Part shown: positions 10,961 to 21,073 of the stretch, piece by piece
Position numbering within the stretch: position 1 is the stretch's first letter
Layout of the letters: each line of letters starts with the position of its first letter
NCBI GenBank assembly: GCA_033980235.1
Contig: CM067074.1
Coordinates: 36,019,223 to 36,083,222 of the forward strand
Source: Diadema setosum
Taxonomy: Eukaryota; Echinodermata; Echinoidea; Diadematoida; Diadematidae
Direction of reading: 5' to 3'
DNA length: 64,000 nt
Translations under genes and position numbers: made by a program
The notes under the pieces: generated by a model
The model's input: the letters and a program-made list of their open reading frames with translations, nothing else
Told to the model about the DNA's origin: nothing
The model's database searches: none

Positions 10961-11516
10961 TTGCAATGTCGTGGTAGGCCTTACACTGTCAGGTTGGTCC
11001 TACACTGTCGGTTGGCAGACAGCTTGATGCTCTACACAATGTCCAAAGTCCTCACAGCTATGTCTGCAGTCTGCTAAACGAGATCCATCTTTGGCAAGTT
11101 TGCTGGACACTGTCTTGTCCCTGCACAGAGTATATAGGTAGACGATTCGATACATTTTGTGTTCATGAATGCAGGTTGGGGTATCGTCTTCGATTAACGC
11201 AGGCTGGTGAGTAGTACGAAGGTTTTTGTTGTTTTTGTTTTTTGTTTGTTTGTTTTGTTTTGTTTTTTTCATTTGGCGAGATCTCCCGTGGGTCTAGTTT
11301 ATTAAGAGCAGTGAAGGCACGGTCGTCTACAGCGAGATTCGCACTTCGGCTCCCAAACTTCTTTTGTTCTCGACTATTATGCAGACTTGCAAAATCGAAA
11401 CAACCACCATCACAGTAGTTACCCTTGCATTGGTGGTGGAAAGTGTAGAAAATATGATTACGACATTGACCAAATTGACACCCCACAAGCCCCTGGTGTC
11501 CAAATGTTTTTGGTAG
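10961..11516. other. Unassigned sequence, long minus-strand frame without recognised homology
   Basis: An open frame of about 130 codons runs from 11561 to 11163 on the minus strand. Its start is TTG, its first part overlaps the MITE at 11519, and its end translates a T-rich microsatellite (11224-11270). The middle (about 11290-11500) contains LAVDDRAFTALNKLDPREIS, which looks protein-like but was not identified. Confidence 0.3.
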
Positions 11517-11518
11517 TA

Positions 11519-11700
11519 CAGTGGAAACTTGACTATAAGGAGATCCACGGAACCAAGACAATTATTGTTCCTTTATTTCAAATATGTTGTTATATCAGTA
11601 GTCAATAAGCAATACAAAAGAAATAGATTCATTTGGACGGGAGAAATTACTTTGTAAGTTATTTTGTTATATCAGATCTCTGTATATTCAGTTACCGCTG
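11519..11700. mobile_element. Second TA-flanked pogo/Tc1-like MITE
   Basis: A 182-bp element of almost the same length as the one at 12901. The left end is CAGTGGAAACTTGACTATAA and the right end, reverse complemented, is CAGCGGTAACTGAATATACA. About 22 of 28 terminal positions match, and both arms share GAGATC. TA borders it at 11517-11518 and 11701-11702. The open frames that cross it are incidental. Confidence 0.6.
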
Positions 11701-11702
11701 TA

Positions 11703-12898
11703 TTAGGTCTACGGAAAGTTGCTCCTGAGGGCGCTCTTTCGCTACCGCCAAAAGTGTCGGCAAGTTTGTGTGAAGTAAATGTTTAGCAACGCTCCTCTTC
11801 TCTCGTAAACACAGTTTCACTAATTTTCTTTCTTTTTTTTTTCCTCAGATATTTGGGCACAGGCTAAACCTATCCTTTGAGTAAGATAAAATTAAACATT
11901 CTTATTATATACCCAAAACAGTTCTGAGGAAAGTGTTTTCTTGTTGTCTCAAGAAACAATGAAAATTGGTGACTTCTTGTGTGCAAACTGACTGGAGAGC
12001 TGCTCAAAACTACGTCACTGTCATACTCTCTAAACTTCTTTTTTAACAGTTCATAAATTATGTTGTGTGTGTGTGTGTGTGTGTGTTATTTTTCCAAGAT
12101 TTTTACTGATTGACTTCCATTTTTTCCTGTTTATATGGAAAGAAACATAATATTGGGAAGGAATGTCCCCTTTAAGGTCCTGGGGAACTCATCCCTCCTC
12201 CAGGAACTGACAGTTGTAAGAGTTCTCCCTGTGTTTGTGTAAATGTCTAGACGTTTGCCATTAGGACCTCTCAATTTATTTACATACAGGTACACCATTG
12301 TGGCCAATATTACAATCTCTAAAAGCTTTCAAAAATCCCGAATCTTTGTAGCCATCGACTTCGATTAGTTTGATTGCATTTGCATGTTTAAAAGATAGAT
12401 TGATGTTGTACTTTGATTAAAGTACTACTCTCGCAAAATTTGTCAAAGCACACTAAAGGAATCCATGGTAATTTGAGCTCATATAACATAATTCATTGCC
12501 TCTTTCCGAGTTTTAATATTAGTTACTCCACCGAATGGTTTGTCATACTAAATGTGGGTATTATTGATGTCATTATGAACATGTGTGCGTGTACCATACA
12601 TAATTATAATATTATTATATACACTATACACAATGTTAGTGTGTAAATACATAATGTGCTATTTATATGTACACGTACCCAGTTTTCACTTAATTCTTAT
12701 TATCAAAAATAAGCTAACATGCTCATTGTTTCTCTAGAAACTCCTGCACTTACTTCCAATTATGCCATAATCTACTTAATTTAGACTCTACATCACCTGA
12801 GAAAGAAAAAAATACTATATGATATAATTATGAGATTTGGATCGATTATTCTGTATTTACACAAACGGCTTTTAATCAATGGGGACTCAAGAGCAAAG
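11703..12898. other. Unassigned sequence with (GT)n
   Basis: A GT microsatellite lies at 12064-12086. Nothing else recognised. The minus-strand ATTAAA near 12870 and AATAAA near 12275 are possible polyadenylation signals for the receptor gene, both weakly supported. Confidence 0.4.
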
Positions 12899-12900
12899 TA

Positions 12901-13077
12901 CAGTGGACTCCCGTTATAACGAATACCTCGGGACCTGCGGTTTTCTTTCGTTATATATCCGAACAGTTAAGTATACATAAAGATATGTGCATGATTATTT
13001 TGGGAACTGAGTTTTTACCTCGTTGTAACGAGAATTTCGTTATTACCGTGTTCGTTATGACGGGAGTGCATTCATTG
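12901..13077. mobile_element. TA-flanked pogo/Tc1-like MITE next to receptor 3' end
   Basis: A 177-bp non-coding element. The left end reads CAGTGGACTCCCGTTATAAC. The right end, reverse complemented, reads CAATGAATGCACTCCCGTCA then TAACGAACAC. Both ends are bordered by TA (12899-12900 and 13078-13079), the target duplication of the Tc1/mariner/pogo superfamily. It ends 46 bp beyond the receptor stop codon and so probably lies in the 3' untranslated region or just past it. It has no open frame and would be a non-autonomous, presumably old, copy. Confidence 0.75.
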
Positions 13078-13123
13078 TACTTCATTACTTTTACATCTCG
13101 TCATAAAGATGATAGATTAAACT

Positions 13124-14299
13124 TCACAAGGCAGTGTCAGTAGTGGTCGTAGATGGTGAATTACGACGCAAAGGCGGGAAAGCACTCTGCGAAGCTTTCA
13201 ATGACGTCATAATGGTGACACTTGACCTGTGATAGTTGCTACTTCTGTTCAGGTTATTTCTGTTGTGATTTTCACTCTTTTCACAGCAGTAGCCGCTCTG
13301 CTTTTGACAGCACTTCGACAAACTCTTTCGGTAGACTGTACTCATGGCAAACACGATGTAGGGGTCGAGTGACGCGTTGAGCAGGGCGGAGATGGCGGCG
13401 ATTTCCTCGAAGCTTTTGCTGTGCGGCAGATCGTTTCCAAGAAAGGACTCCGTCTGCACCCACAGTCGATATATGAAGTGGGGCATCCACAGCACGGCAA
13501 AGGATACAGTAATGAGTACAAAGATGATTGCAAGTCGTTTGCGTTGTGACGTTTGTCGCCGATTGGTGGTGTCCTGACGTGCATTGTTCAGCATGATATG
13601 ACTGCTTCTATACAAGGTTACAGCGATTGATATATATAGCACACTGATCATTAGCAATGGGATGAAGTACATAGAGATGAAACCGTAAATATCATAAAGT
13701 AAGCCGTAAGGGTTATTCAATTTCGTGTTCGAGCAGATACGCATCGGAGTGTATGTGTGTGCAATCACAGCCGAAGGAATCGCCAAGACTAAAGCCAGCA
13801 GCCATGTTCCAACGGCTCCGATCATCCTGAAATGCTTGCTGTTAATTTGTCGAGATTCCAAGCCGCGTACCACTGCCATGTATCGTTCGACACTCAGTGC
13901 CGTCAGGGAGAGGATGCAAACGTACTGTGTCACAGCCTCAAAGTAGAGATGAGTTTTACAGGATAGTAAGCTGCCTCTCCAGCAAAGCGGTCCAAGAAGT
14001 TTGCGGACGATAAGTGGCGCTCGAAGGATCAGGTACATCAGGTCTCCCCATATGACGCTGATGAGAAAGAGGCTCGAAGGCGTACGGAGCGACTTGTTCA
14101 TGCATGTGATCACCAGAAGGCCAATGTGAGCAATGATACCGAGGATGCTTAGCAAGCCGACAAAGATGGCGCTAGGCAGGTACGTGTGGTCCACCGAGGA
14201 ACACACAGATTCCCAGAGAAATGAGTAGTTTGGCTCCGTGGCTGTGAAATCGGGGAGGTCAGTGTTGTCATCGAGCAGAGATCTCTCACTAGTATTCAT
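13124..14299 (-). CDS. Class A GPCR, bombesin/endothelin-like peptide receptor
   Basis: A seven-helix plasma-membrane receptor that should couple a secreted peptide to heterotrimeric G proteins. The start is the first ATG (14299) after an in-frame TAA at 14347-14345, with A at -3; an upstream TTG in frame is ignored because this is a eukaryote. The product is 391 aa. Helices lie near residues 41-65, 75-98, 112-142, 158-180, 202-231, 254-280 and 297-323. Visible landmarks: D86 (2.50), C114 and C189 for the extracellular disulfide, LTALSVERYMAVVR around E138-R139-Y140, W166 (4.50), P214 (5.50), LWMPH with P273 (6.50), and DPYIVF at 312-317, which follows the NPxxLY spacing of bombesin and endothelin receptors rather than NPxxY. 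QRKRLA before helix 6 is also bombesin-like. Two N-terminal N-glycosylation sequons (NTS 2-4, NYS 24-26) are present. The tail has two CC pairs (330-331, 338-339), possible palmitoylation sites, and ends TAL, a class I PDZ-type terminus. Oddity: the usual N1.50 appears to be H58. No intron interrupts the frame. The ligand cannot be deduced; a CCHamide/GRP-like receptor is equally possible. Confidence 0.93.
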   Translation of the reverse strand: MNTSERSLLDDNTDLPDFTATEPNYSFLWESVCSSVDHTYLPSAIFVGLLSILGIIAHIGLLVITCMNKSLRTPSSLFLISVIWGDLMYLILRAPLIVRKLLGPLCWRGSLLSCKTHLYFEAVTQYVCILSLTALSVERYMAVVRGLESRQINSKHFRMIGAVGTWLLALVLAIPSAVIAHTYTPMRICSNTKLNNPYGLLYDIYGFISMYFIPLLMISVLYISIAVTLYRSSHIMLNNARQDTTNRRQTSQRKRLAIIFVLITVSFAVLWMPHFIYRLWVQTESFLGNDLPHSKSFEEIAAISALLNASLDPYIVFAMSTVYRKSLSKCCQKQSGYCCEKSENHNRNNLNRSSNYHRSSVTIMTSLKASQSAFPPLRRNSPSTTTTDTAL

Positions 14300-14390
14300 C
14301 TTGAACAATTCTTTGGCAGTCTTCAATAAACACGGTAAAATTCTTTAACAATGATTTCAGATCCCTGATGTGGACCTAATCCGTGTGTGT

Positions 14391-14404
14391 GTTTTTATAA
14401 AAGG
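14391..14404 (-). promoter_or_regulatory. Possible TATA box upstream of the receptor gene
   Basis: Read on the minus strand, CTTTTATAAAAAC lies about 95 bp upstream of the receptor ATG. This spacing would allow a short 5' leader. The alternative is a spliced leader: a TGCTGAC branch-like motif followed by TTCCTCCAG sits just upstream, with its AG at 14433-14432. The sequence does not decide between these, and A+T-rich DNA gives such motifs by chance. Confidence 0.25.
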
Positions 14405-14553
14405 GTTTGTTTAAATAAAAGATTGTCTATGCTGGAGGAATTCAAGTCAGCACAGGTCGTAGGCCATCACATCGTCACGCCCTGCCAATAATGTGGCTTA
14501 CCCTGCTTGGTAAGTTTATACTTGAAACAGTCAGTGGCCACGGTGAACACGGG

Positions 14554-14690
14554 GACGGTTATATCAGTGAAGAGACGGTTGTATATCAAAGTCAGGTGAC
14601 CGTAGTATCGGTGAAGAGACGGCTGTATATCAAAGTGGGGTGACCGTTGTATCAGTCAGGTGACCCTTGTATCAGTCAGTTGACGAGCTT
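14554..14690. repeat. 44-bp minisatellite upstream of the receptor
   Basis: Two adjacent units starting AGACGGTTGTATATCAAAGT (14573) and AGACGGCTGTATATCAAAGT (14617) are flanked by partial units (GACGGTTATATCAGTGAAG, GTATCAGTCAGGTGACC). The array lies 250-390 bp upstream of the receptor start codon. Confidence 0.85.
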
Positions 14691-15819
14691 TGTTCTTGGC
14701 CTGTCTCTGTTGTTAGACCTGCAAGCATTTAAAAAAAAAAATAAAGAGAAATACAATAGGTTAAAAAATCAAAATAAGAAGGAATAATAAGGACATAATG
14801 AATTTTTACAGCTTTCAGCACGCTGATCATCAGACGATAAAGTCCTCAGAAAAATTACTCCATTTATAGTAACGACATTTTGTCAAAAGCGAAACAGTAT
14901 CATACACAACATGTTAGTCAAAAAGACAACAAACAATAATATCTGATTGATTACCAAAAGATGACAAAGTCTTATTACATCCTATGTGAATGATCAAATC
15001 GTAAGTAATTATTTATACTATTTCAGAAAGTAATTTGAAATATCAATGTTTACAGGCGAGGGCCCTAATCATGTCTTAAAAAAAGGAAAGAGGAGAGAAG
15101 AAAGAGGAGAGAAAACGTTATCAAGAGAAGCTACTCAAAAGTTCGGATACACGTGGTAATAACAGATCTTACCATAGCAGTGTCTCGCCTTAGAGTTTTC
15201 TCTACTTTTCTGTTTCTCCTTCCGGTTTTTTTTTTTCTTTCTGTTTTCCCTGTATCCTGTCTGATATCAATGGATATCTTGATAGCTTTCGAATGATGAC
15301 AGACAATGGCTATTAGAACGTTCTATGGCATGGTGTGTGTGTGTGTGTGTACTTATTCTACATCAGTGCCATTTTTTTTTTTTTCATGCTGAGCGTTTGA
15401 AGTCTTGTCGAGTTTACTAGTGACAGTTTTTGGGGAATATTGGATCAGCACTTTATGATTTATGTTGCTATGTTATACAGGGCATGGTTCTATTAGCAAA
15501 ATTTCACCTCACACATTTGTTTGACCAATCTATTAAAAAAAAAAAAAACCACACACACACAACCTTTTGCGAATGTTGCTCCATGCATCTTCCCAGAAAG
15601 GTGATTCTTGTTGTTTTGTTCATTGATTTTGTTTTGTTGTAATTGTTTCTAAACCTCTCTTGTTTCAGTTTTTCTGAAACAGTGTAACCCACTAAGTTTG
15701 GAGATTACAATAGTCACCATGATTCGAATGACTGGAAGTACTAGATACGTGATACGTATGTACCAGATACTTGAGCAGCGTACATGAATGGATGTCATTA
15801 ATTTAGAGACCCACCTCAC
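14691..15819. other. Unassigned sequence
   Basis: A/T-rich with a TG repeat at 15332-15350 and a short CA tract near 15550. No gene recognised. Confidence 0.5.
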
Positions 15820-16011
15820 CGGTTTTACCGAAACGATCGACGCATCACGTGATCAGGTCCAACCCAGAGGACTGGACACGTGACCAGCGTCAGTATGCTG
15901 ACGTCTCTGCGACCGAGGCAGTGGTACTCTCAGCGAGCTGTCTGGTTCCAATGATGTAACGTCACGGTTAAGACCAGGGGCATTGCTCCACTTGACGCTG
16001 GCGGCAGCACA
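15820..16011 (-). other. Candidate exon, G+C-rich, upstream of the receptor on the same strand
   Basis: The minus strand shows a good acceptor, CTCGACCTCTTCCACCAG (AG at 16013-16012), a G+C-rich body and a possible donor, CCGGTGAGG (GT at 15819-15818). One frame is open for about 50 codons (containing SVKWSNAPGLNRDVTSLEPD) to a TGA just before the donor. It could be a 5' untranslated exon of the receptor, a terminal exon of another gene, or a chance island. Confidence 0.25.
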
Positions 16012-17399
16012 CTGGTGGAAGAGGTCGAGATTTTAATAAGTCATTACTTAAGTATAATTTAATCCCTGATTGTGATTAAAGTGATAACGAAGATATTTAC
16101 AATGGATTGGTCATTATCATAATCATAACAATGATGATACATTCAATAGATATATTTAGAAATGGTGATACATATCATGTACTTCATCATGATCGTACTG
16201 AATGAAACCTATACGTCATATTAATGTGTAGTCAGTGCACTCCCTCATATATTAAAAGCTGGGAAGCTTCGCAGTAAGGAATGGAGACTCCCCGGTGACA
16301 TGTTAATCTACAGACAACTTCCCACCCCATATAGGTTTAGACTAGCTCTGTACCCTTTTTATAGAGTCTTTCTTCTTTCTTTTTTTTTCTTCTTCTTCTT
16401 CTTTTTAGCCGACTATACGCGTTAAGCCAATTGATGAAGTGATCCTGAGAGCTGCTAGGTACTGGGGATCGCACCATCACTCGACTTAAGTCGCAAAGTC
16501 GAAAAAAAAAATCCAAAAAAAAAAAGTTTCCGGAACTAGACTGTACATCGTACTTTCAGTAGGTGGTTTTTATTCTTTCACGTGGCAGGAGACCATCACT
16601 TACTAAAAAAGTTTCTATTTGTAGGTGGTTGGGTTGGTGGAGGGGTCATTATTTCAATCTAAAGAAAAACTTCTCACCAATGCAGTTACAAAAGAAAATA
16701 TATAAAAGGGTATCATGGTAGAAATACATTTTTTTTTTTGTGTGTGTGTGTCATTCAAGGTTATTCAAGTGCATGCAAAATCAAAATTCGAGTGGAAGGA
16801 TAGGACATAGGTGAGTAAGGTATACGGAGCAGAAAGGGCAAACAAAGTCTGAACGATTTCCCCACACAGTAAGAAATGATTTCCCCGGAGAAACGAGATT
16901 ATATCTGGTCATGAAGATCTCTCTGACAAAAGAAGAAACTGAAGAAAAAAGATACCAGAAACCACAAAGAAAGAAACAAGGAGAGAAATAACAACAGGAA
17001 AAAAAAACTACAACAACAACAGCGCATTATATTAAAAAAAAAATCACGTGCGAAGAGGTGACACATGTCGTACAAGGGTGTGAAGTTACCATTGTTCTGA
17101 TTACGTGCTGACAATGTCTATCTTTGAGCTAACATTTGCCGCGTCTGGAAAATATGGTATCTTTAAAGCGAAATGAAATGAAGAACTCCTTGGTTAAATG
17201 GAACATATCGCTGAAAGGAGTAATAATAGTGATCGCTGCGCATCCCGTTTGGGTATTTTGGTGGTTACCGTAGAGGGCTCCTGTCTGTTGTTGTCAACGG
17301 AAACTAAGCTGATGATCGCCGCGCTGGTAGCATGATCTGGCGCAAATTATTGTGGATGATGACAAACTGAGCGATATGCTGGAATATTATGGTTTTCTG
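16012..17399. other. Unassigned sequence
   Basis: Contains T-rich and A-rich tracts near 16380 and 16500. No gene recognised. Confidence 0.5.
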
Positions 17400-17630
17400 T
17401 ATCCAGGGTAGCCTCTTCAGTGTTACCATTGCTCTACCAGAGCACCCTGATATTATTATCACCCTTGCGTTGCTAGGTACCTATTTATACACCTGCGTCG
17501 AGGGGTTCATGATGGGTTAAAACGTTTTGTTCAAGGACGTAGGCACTTGACGGGATTCGAACTCGACAAGGAGTCGGCCAAATCGTTCTGCCCGTGCGTG
17601 AGCATTAATCTCACTCGGTAGGAATGCCAG
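17400..17630 (-). mobile_element. tRNA-derived SINE
   Basis: On the minus strand a B box, GTTCGAATCC (17562-17553), is followed by the long conserved SINE body seen in many marine invertebrates: GTGCCTACGTCCTTGAACAA, then CCCTCGACGCAGGTGTATAA and AGGTACCTAGCAACGCAAGG. The tRNA-like head is degenerate, and no terminal repeat or tail was delimited. Confidence 0.7.
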
Positions 17631-19970
17631 TATATTCTAAGTTCACACGTCTGTACGTTCATCAGCCCAATGACACGTCTCACATCTTCTGTAGACGTAT
17701 ATTGGAGAAAGGTACATCATATAAGAATTAGATAAAACAACGTTAAGAAAAACCACGTTTGATCTACTGAAGTAGTACTTAATTGTAATTATACTTATTC
17801 ATAAACACCTGTTAAAGTTATGCATATTAACGAAAAGTATCACGGGGAATTTTCTGAGAATAAGGTCAGTATTATGACATAAAGTAGAAATCTTGAGTCC
17901 ACTTTTATCCCAGAGCTGTGCCAAGAGGAGAGAAGTTGATTTTTATCTCATCGGTGTTCTCGTCAGCCTAAGATCTGAAGATATTGTATGCAAGTCTCGT
18001 TGAGCTTAAAGAGAAAGAAACGAGCTCGTATTTCGGTTTTTGTGTGGCATACCCGAGTGTGCCATTTCATTCTCCTTCTTGTCGAGCTCGTGTGCCGTGA
18101 TTTCAGCTCACATGTTGTATCAGCGTGACAGATGGCCGCTGGATCTCTCTCTTGCATTCAAAAATGTCATTTCACTCTTTTGTATTCTGGTGGAGAGGCA
18201 AGATTTGTTGATGACAAAATCGTATTAGATTCACGAAGACTCTCCCCCGTTCTTTCCCTGGACGTGAAACCGAGTTGAAACGAAGCGGCGACTCAAATCA
18301 AACAATGTTTCCCTCTGTCGTCTTCGATTTCAATATTCTCATCACCTAACTCTTTTTCTTCTTCATGTTTCACTTAGAGAATAAGAAAAAAAAAAGTTAC
18401 TTTTCCTTTGTAACTCTGCACAGCACGAAGCAAGATAACTGATACACATCCATTGAAATACCGATGGTTTTTATAGGTAATCCTTGGACTATTAATTCCT
18501 TCAGATGAAGTCTTCAATCATACGCCAATACAATTTTATTAATTGTCCCTGGCGTGTTAACTTCTGCAGATATAGTCCAATGTTAAATGATTGAAACGAC
18601 ATTTTACGACATTTACTTAGAAAGTTGGTATCTGTAAATATCGTTTAAGAGTCATCAGCAGTTCCGAGGTTAAAGTCTATGCAAATCTCACTAACATTGA
18701 TCGTTTTGTATCTCCTAAATAAAGCGTATGCCTTTCCAGAATTTTAAACAGATACATGGAAACCCTTAATACGGTGATTTACAGCAGCGTCAGCAGACAA
18801 GACAATGGTCTAATTTGTATTCATTAGATGCTAAAAGCAGTTCGGTTAATCTTGGATAGGGCGACCCTTTATGGTCGTACGTGTTTGACGAATGGTCATA
18901 CAATTACTGCATTCCTACAATCACTAACTTTCGTCGCAGTGGAGTGGAGTGAGAAGATGTCTTTTTATTGGAGAGTAGACGATCACGAGAGAGAGAAAAC
19001 TTGTCACGTGACCAATTCTCAGGACAGTACCTGACCACGAATCCATCGACTCCCCGTATGAATGCGCTTTTACAGTGATTTGTATGCATCATTGACAATT
19101 TGCTCGGCGTCAGCTGAGTGGAGGTATGGGGTATTTTGACTGCGATTTCATCTTTTATCATCCCAATTAGTTTTCTCCTTAATGACATGCTATACGCAAG
19201 GGGGATTCAGGTTCAATGAAACAACAACCAAGACTAGCAGGAAGATATCAATTGATATCAAATCTATTTGGCGTTGCTTTTCTTGACAATCATAAGTCAT
19301 CCCTGACTGGTCTCATGGGTGGTATTGTGACGTCAGTGACACGTGGCATTGCTGTCTTGACATGCTGTGTATCACTCTTGTCAATCGATTTTATCGATGG
19401 GGCTTGACGAACAGATGTGCTACTTAAGGCGGAATCCTCTATATGTGAAGCGGCCCGCTGCTCCAAAATAAGCATCTTTTTAAGTTACTTCTCTCACTCC
19501 TCCTCCTCCTCCCTGTCTGCTTCATCTTTGACCAATTTCTTTAACTGTATTTCTTTTTCATAATCAAAAATATTCTTGTTCTTTCCTTTGCCTTCTCTTT
19601 CTTCTTGCAATGGAGTGCAGTAGTTATTGCTACTATTTAATTTACTCGATACTGAAAAGTGTAATGTCGATGGAATGAAACTCTTTGCAATGAAGGTGAT
19701 CGGCCCCATTATTTACATTATTAACATATCATGAGAAGCAAAAATTCGATTGGTATATAGCTACCATTACTAGTATATCATTGCTTTGTACTTATGCAAT
19801 GCCTGTTTGACTGTATCTTGGTTTATCTATAGCCAGATATTAATTGTCCCCAATTATCATAAGCCTTTTTCAGGTTTGTGAATTTTGGGAAGTTGGCGTT
19901 TAACTTTTTACACGCATCCGACTGGCAACATCATGGTAGAATGTATTTCTATACCCAAGAAAGCACACAC
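17631..19970. other. Unassigned sequence
   Basis: No gene or element recognised; open frames are short and without coding character. Confidence 0.5.
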
Positions 19971-19996
19971 ATCGTACACACATACACATACACATT

Positions 19997-20048
<52 letters not shown>
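19971..20048. repeat. CA microsatellite
   Basis: Interrupted CA/TACACA leading into pure (CA)n from about 20014 to 20045, followed by about 170 bp of CACA-rich decay. Confidence 0.95.
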
Positions 20049-20783
20049 AAACATTACTCACATACAGAAACACACGCATATTAAAAAAAAAACCCACCAT
20101 CACACATAGTACGCATCATTTCACACAACACACACCATAACGCACACAAACATACCATCATAACACACAACGCACACTATCACACATGTACCATCACATT
20201 CACACACACGTATTAAAGTAGGCCTACTTTCCTTCTTTTTTTTTTAATCAACTGTATCATTCAACCCCAAGTCATGTCGCAATACGAAAGATAAAGATTG
20301 ATTTCAAATCGCCAATGATCATCTCAAGGAATAACGGTTGATTTGGTTTATTGATTGCGTTCGAAGTTTGAATTCAATTTTTCTACAGGTCACACATAAA
20401 ATGGCCAAACAATTATTCTTTCAATACTTGATAAACAGGCCTTGACCGAACACTTTACAGCTCATAAAAGCGCGAAGTTCACACGTGGTCATCGAGGGGA
20501 GGAAAGTCAGTGTCCACATGGAAAGTACAAGTGGTGGTCAAATTTCTCTTCTCAATGAGTGCACTTTACGAGATGAATCTAGAGACGAAGCGTTAATGAC
20601 TCCCTTAGGAAACAGTGCTCATCTTTGTAGTGAGGTATGGTTATGTAATCACGTAGGATTTTATTGCGTAAATCGATTTTGCGCGTGTTTTTTTTTTTTT
20701 TTTTCATGTAGTGCTGTTTTAGCTTCTGACGGGACCAGCCAATCAGAATACAATGGGATTAAAGCATGCCCTGCTGGAAAGAA

Positions 20784-21073
20784 CACACTGTCCCACAGTG
20801 TGTTCACCGTGTGGTCACATAGTCGACTATGTGGAAACGCTCGAATTTAACTGTGTGGAGATGATTTCACACTTTCACACTTTGGTTATCACAGAATGTT
20901 TACATGGTAATGATCTGTGTCACACTGCGAATTGGTGATTCACAATGTGTTCACACTGTTAAAACGCTCGAATTTAACAGTGTGAAGAGATTTTACACTG
21001 TGTTCACAATGTATTGGCATTGTGTTGACATTGTGTTTACACTGTGTTTCTCACACCGTAGGACACTGTGTTC
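20784..21073. repeat. CACACTGTG-type repeat array with palindromes
   Basis: Repeated variants of TTCACACTGTGTTCACAATG occur in direct and inverted order. A 22-base segment, AAACGCTCGAATTTAAC followed by T/A and GTGTG, is duplicated at 20835 and 20962. CACATAGTCGACTATGTG (20816-20833) is a perfect 18-bp palindrome, and CACACTGTCCCACAGTGTG (20784-20802) has perfect 8-bp arms. Confidence 0.8.

Noticed and set aside
11163..11561. 132-codon minus-strand frame
   Set aside because: Non-ATG start, overlaps a MITE and ends in a homopolymer-rich tract; the middle part is noted but unassigned.
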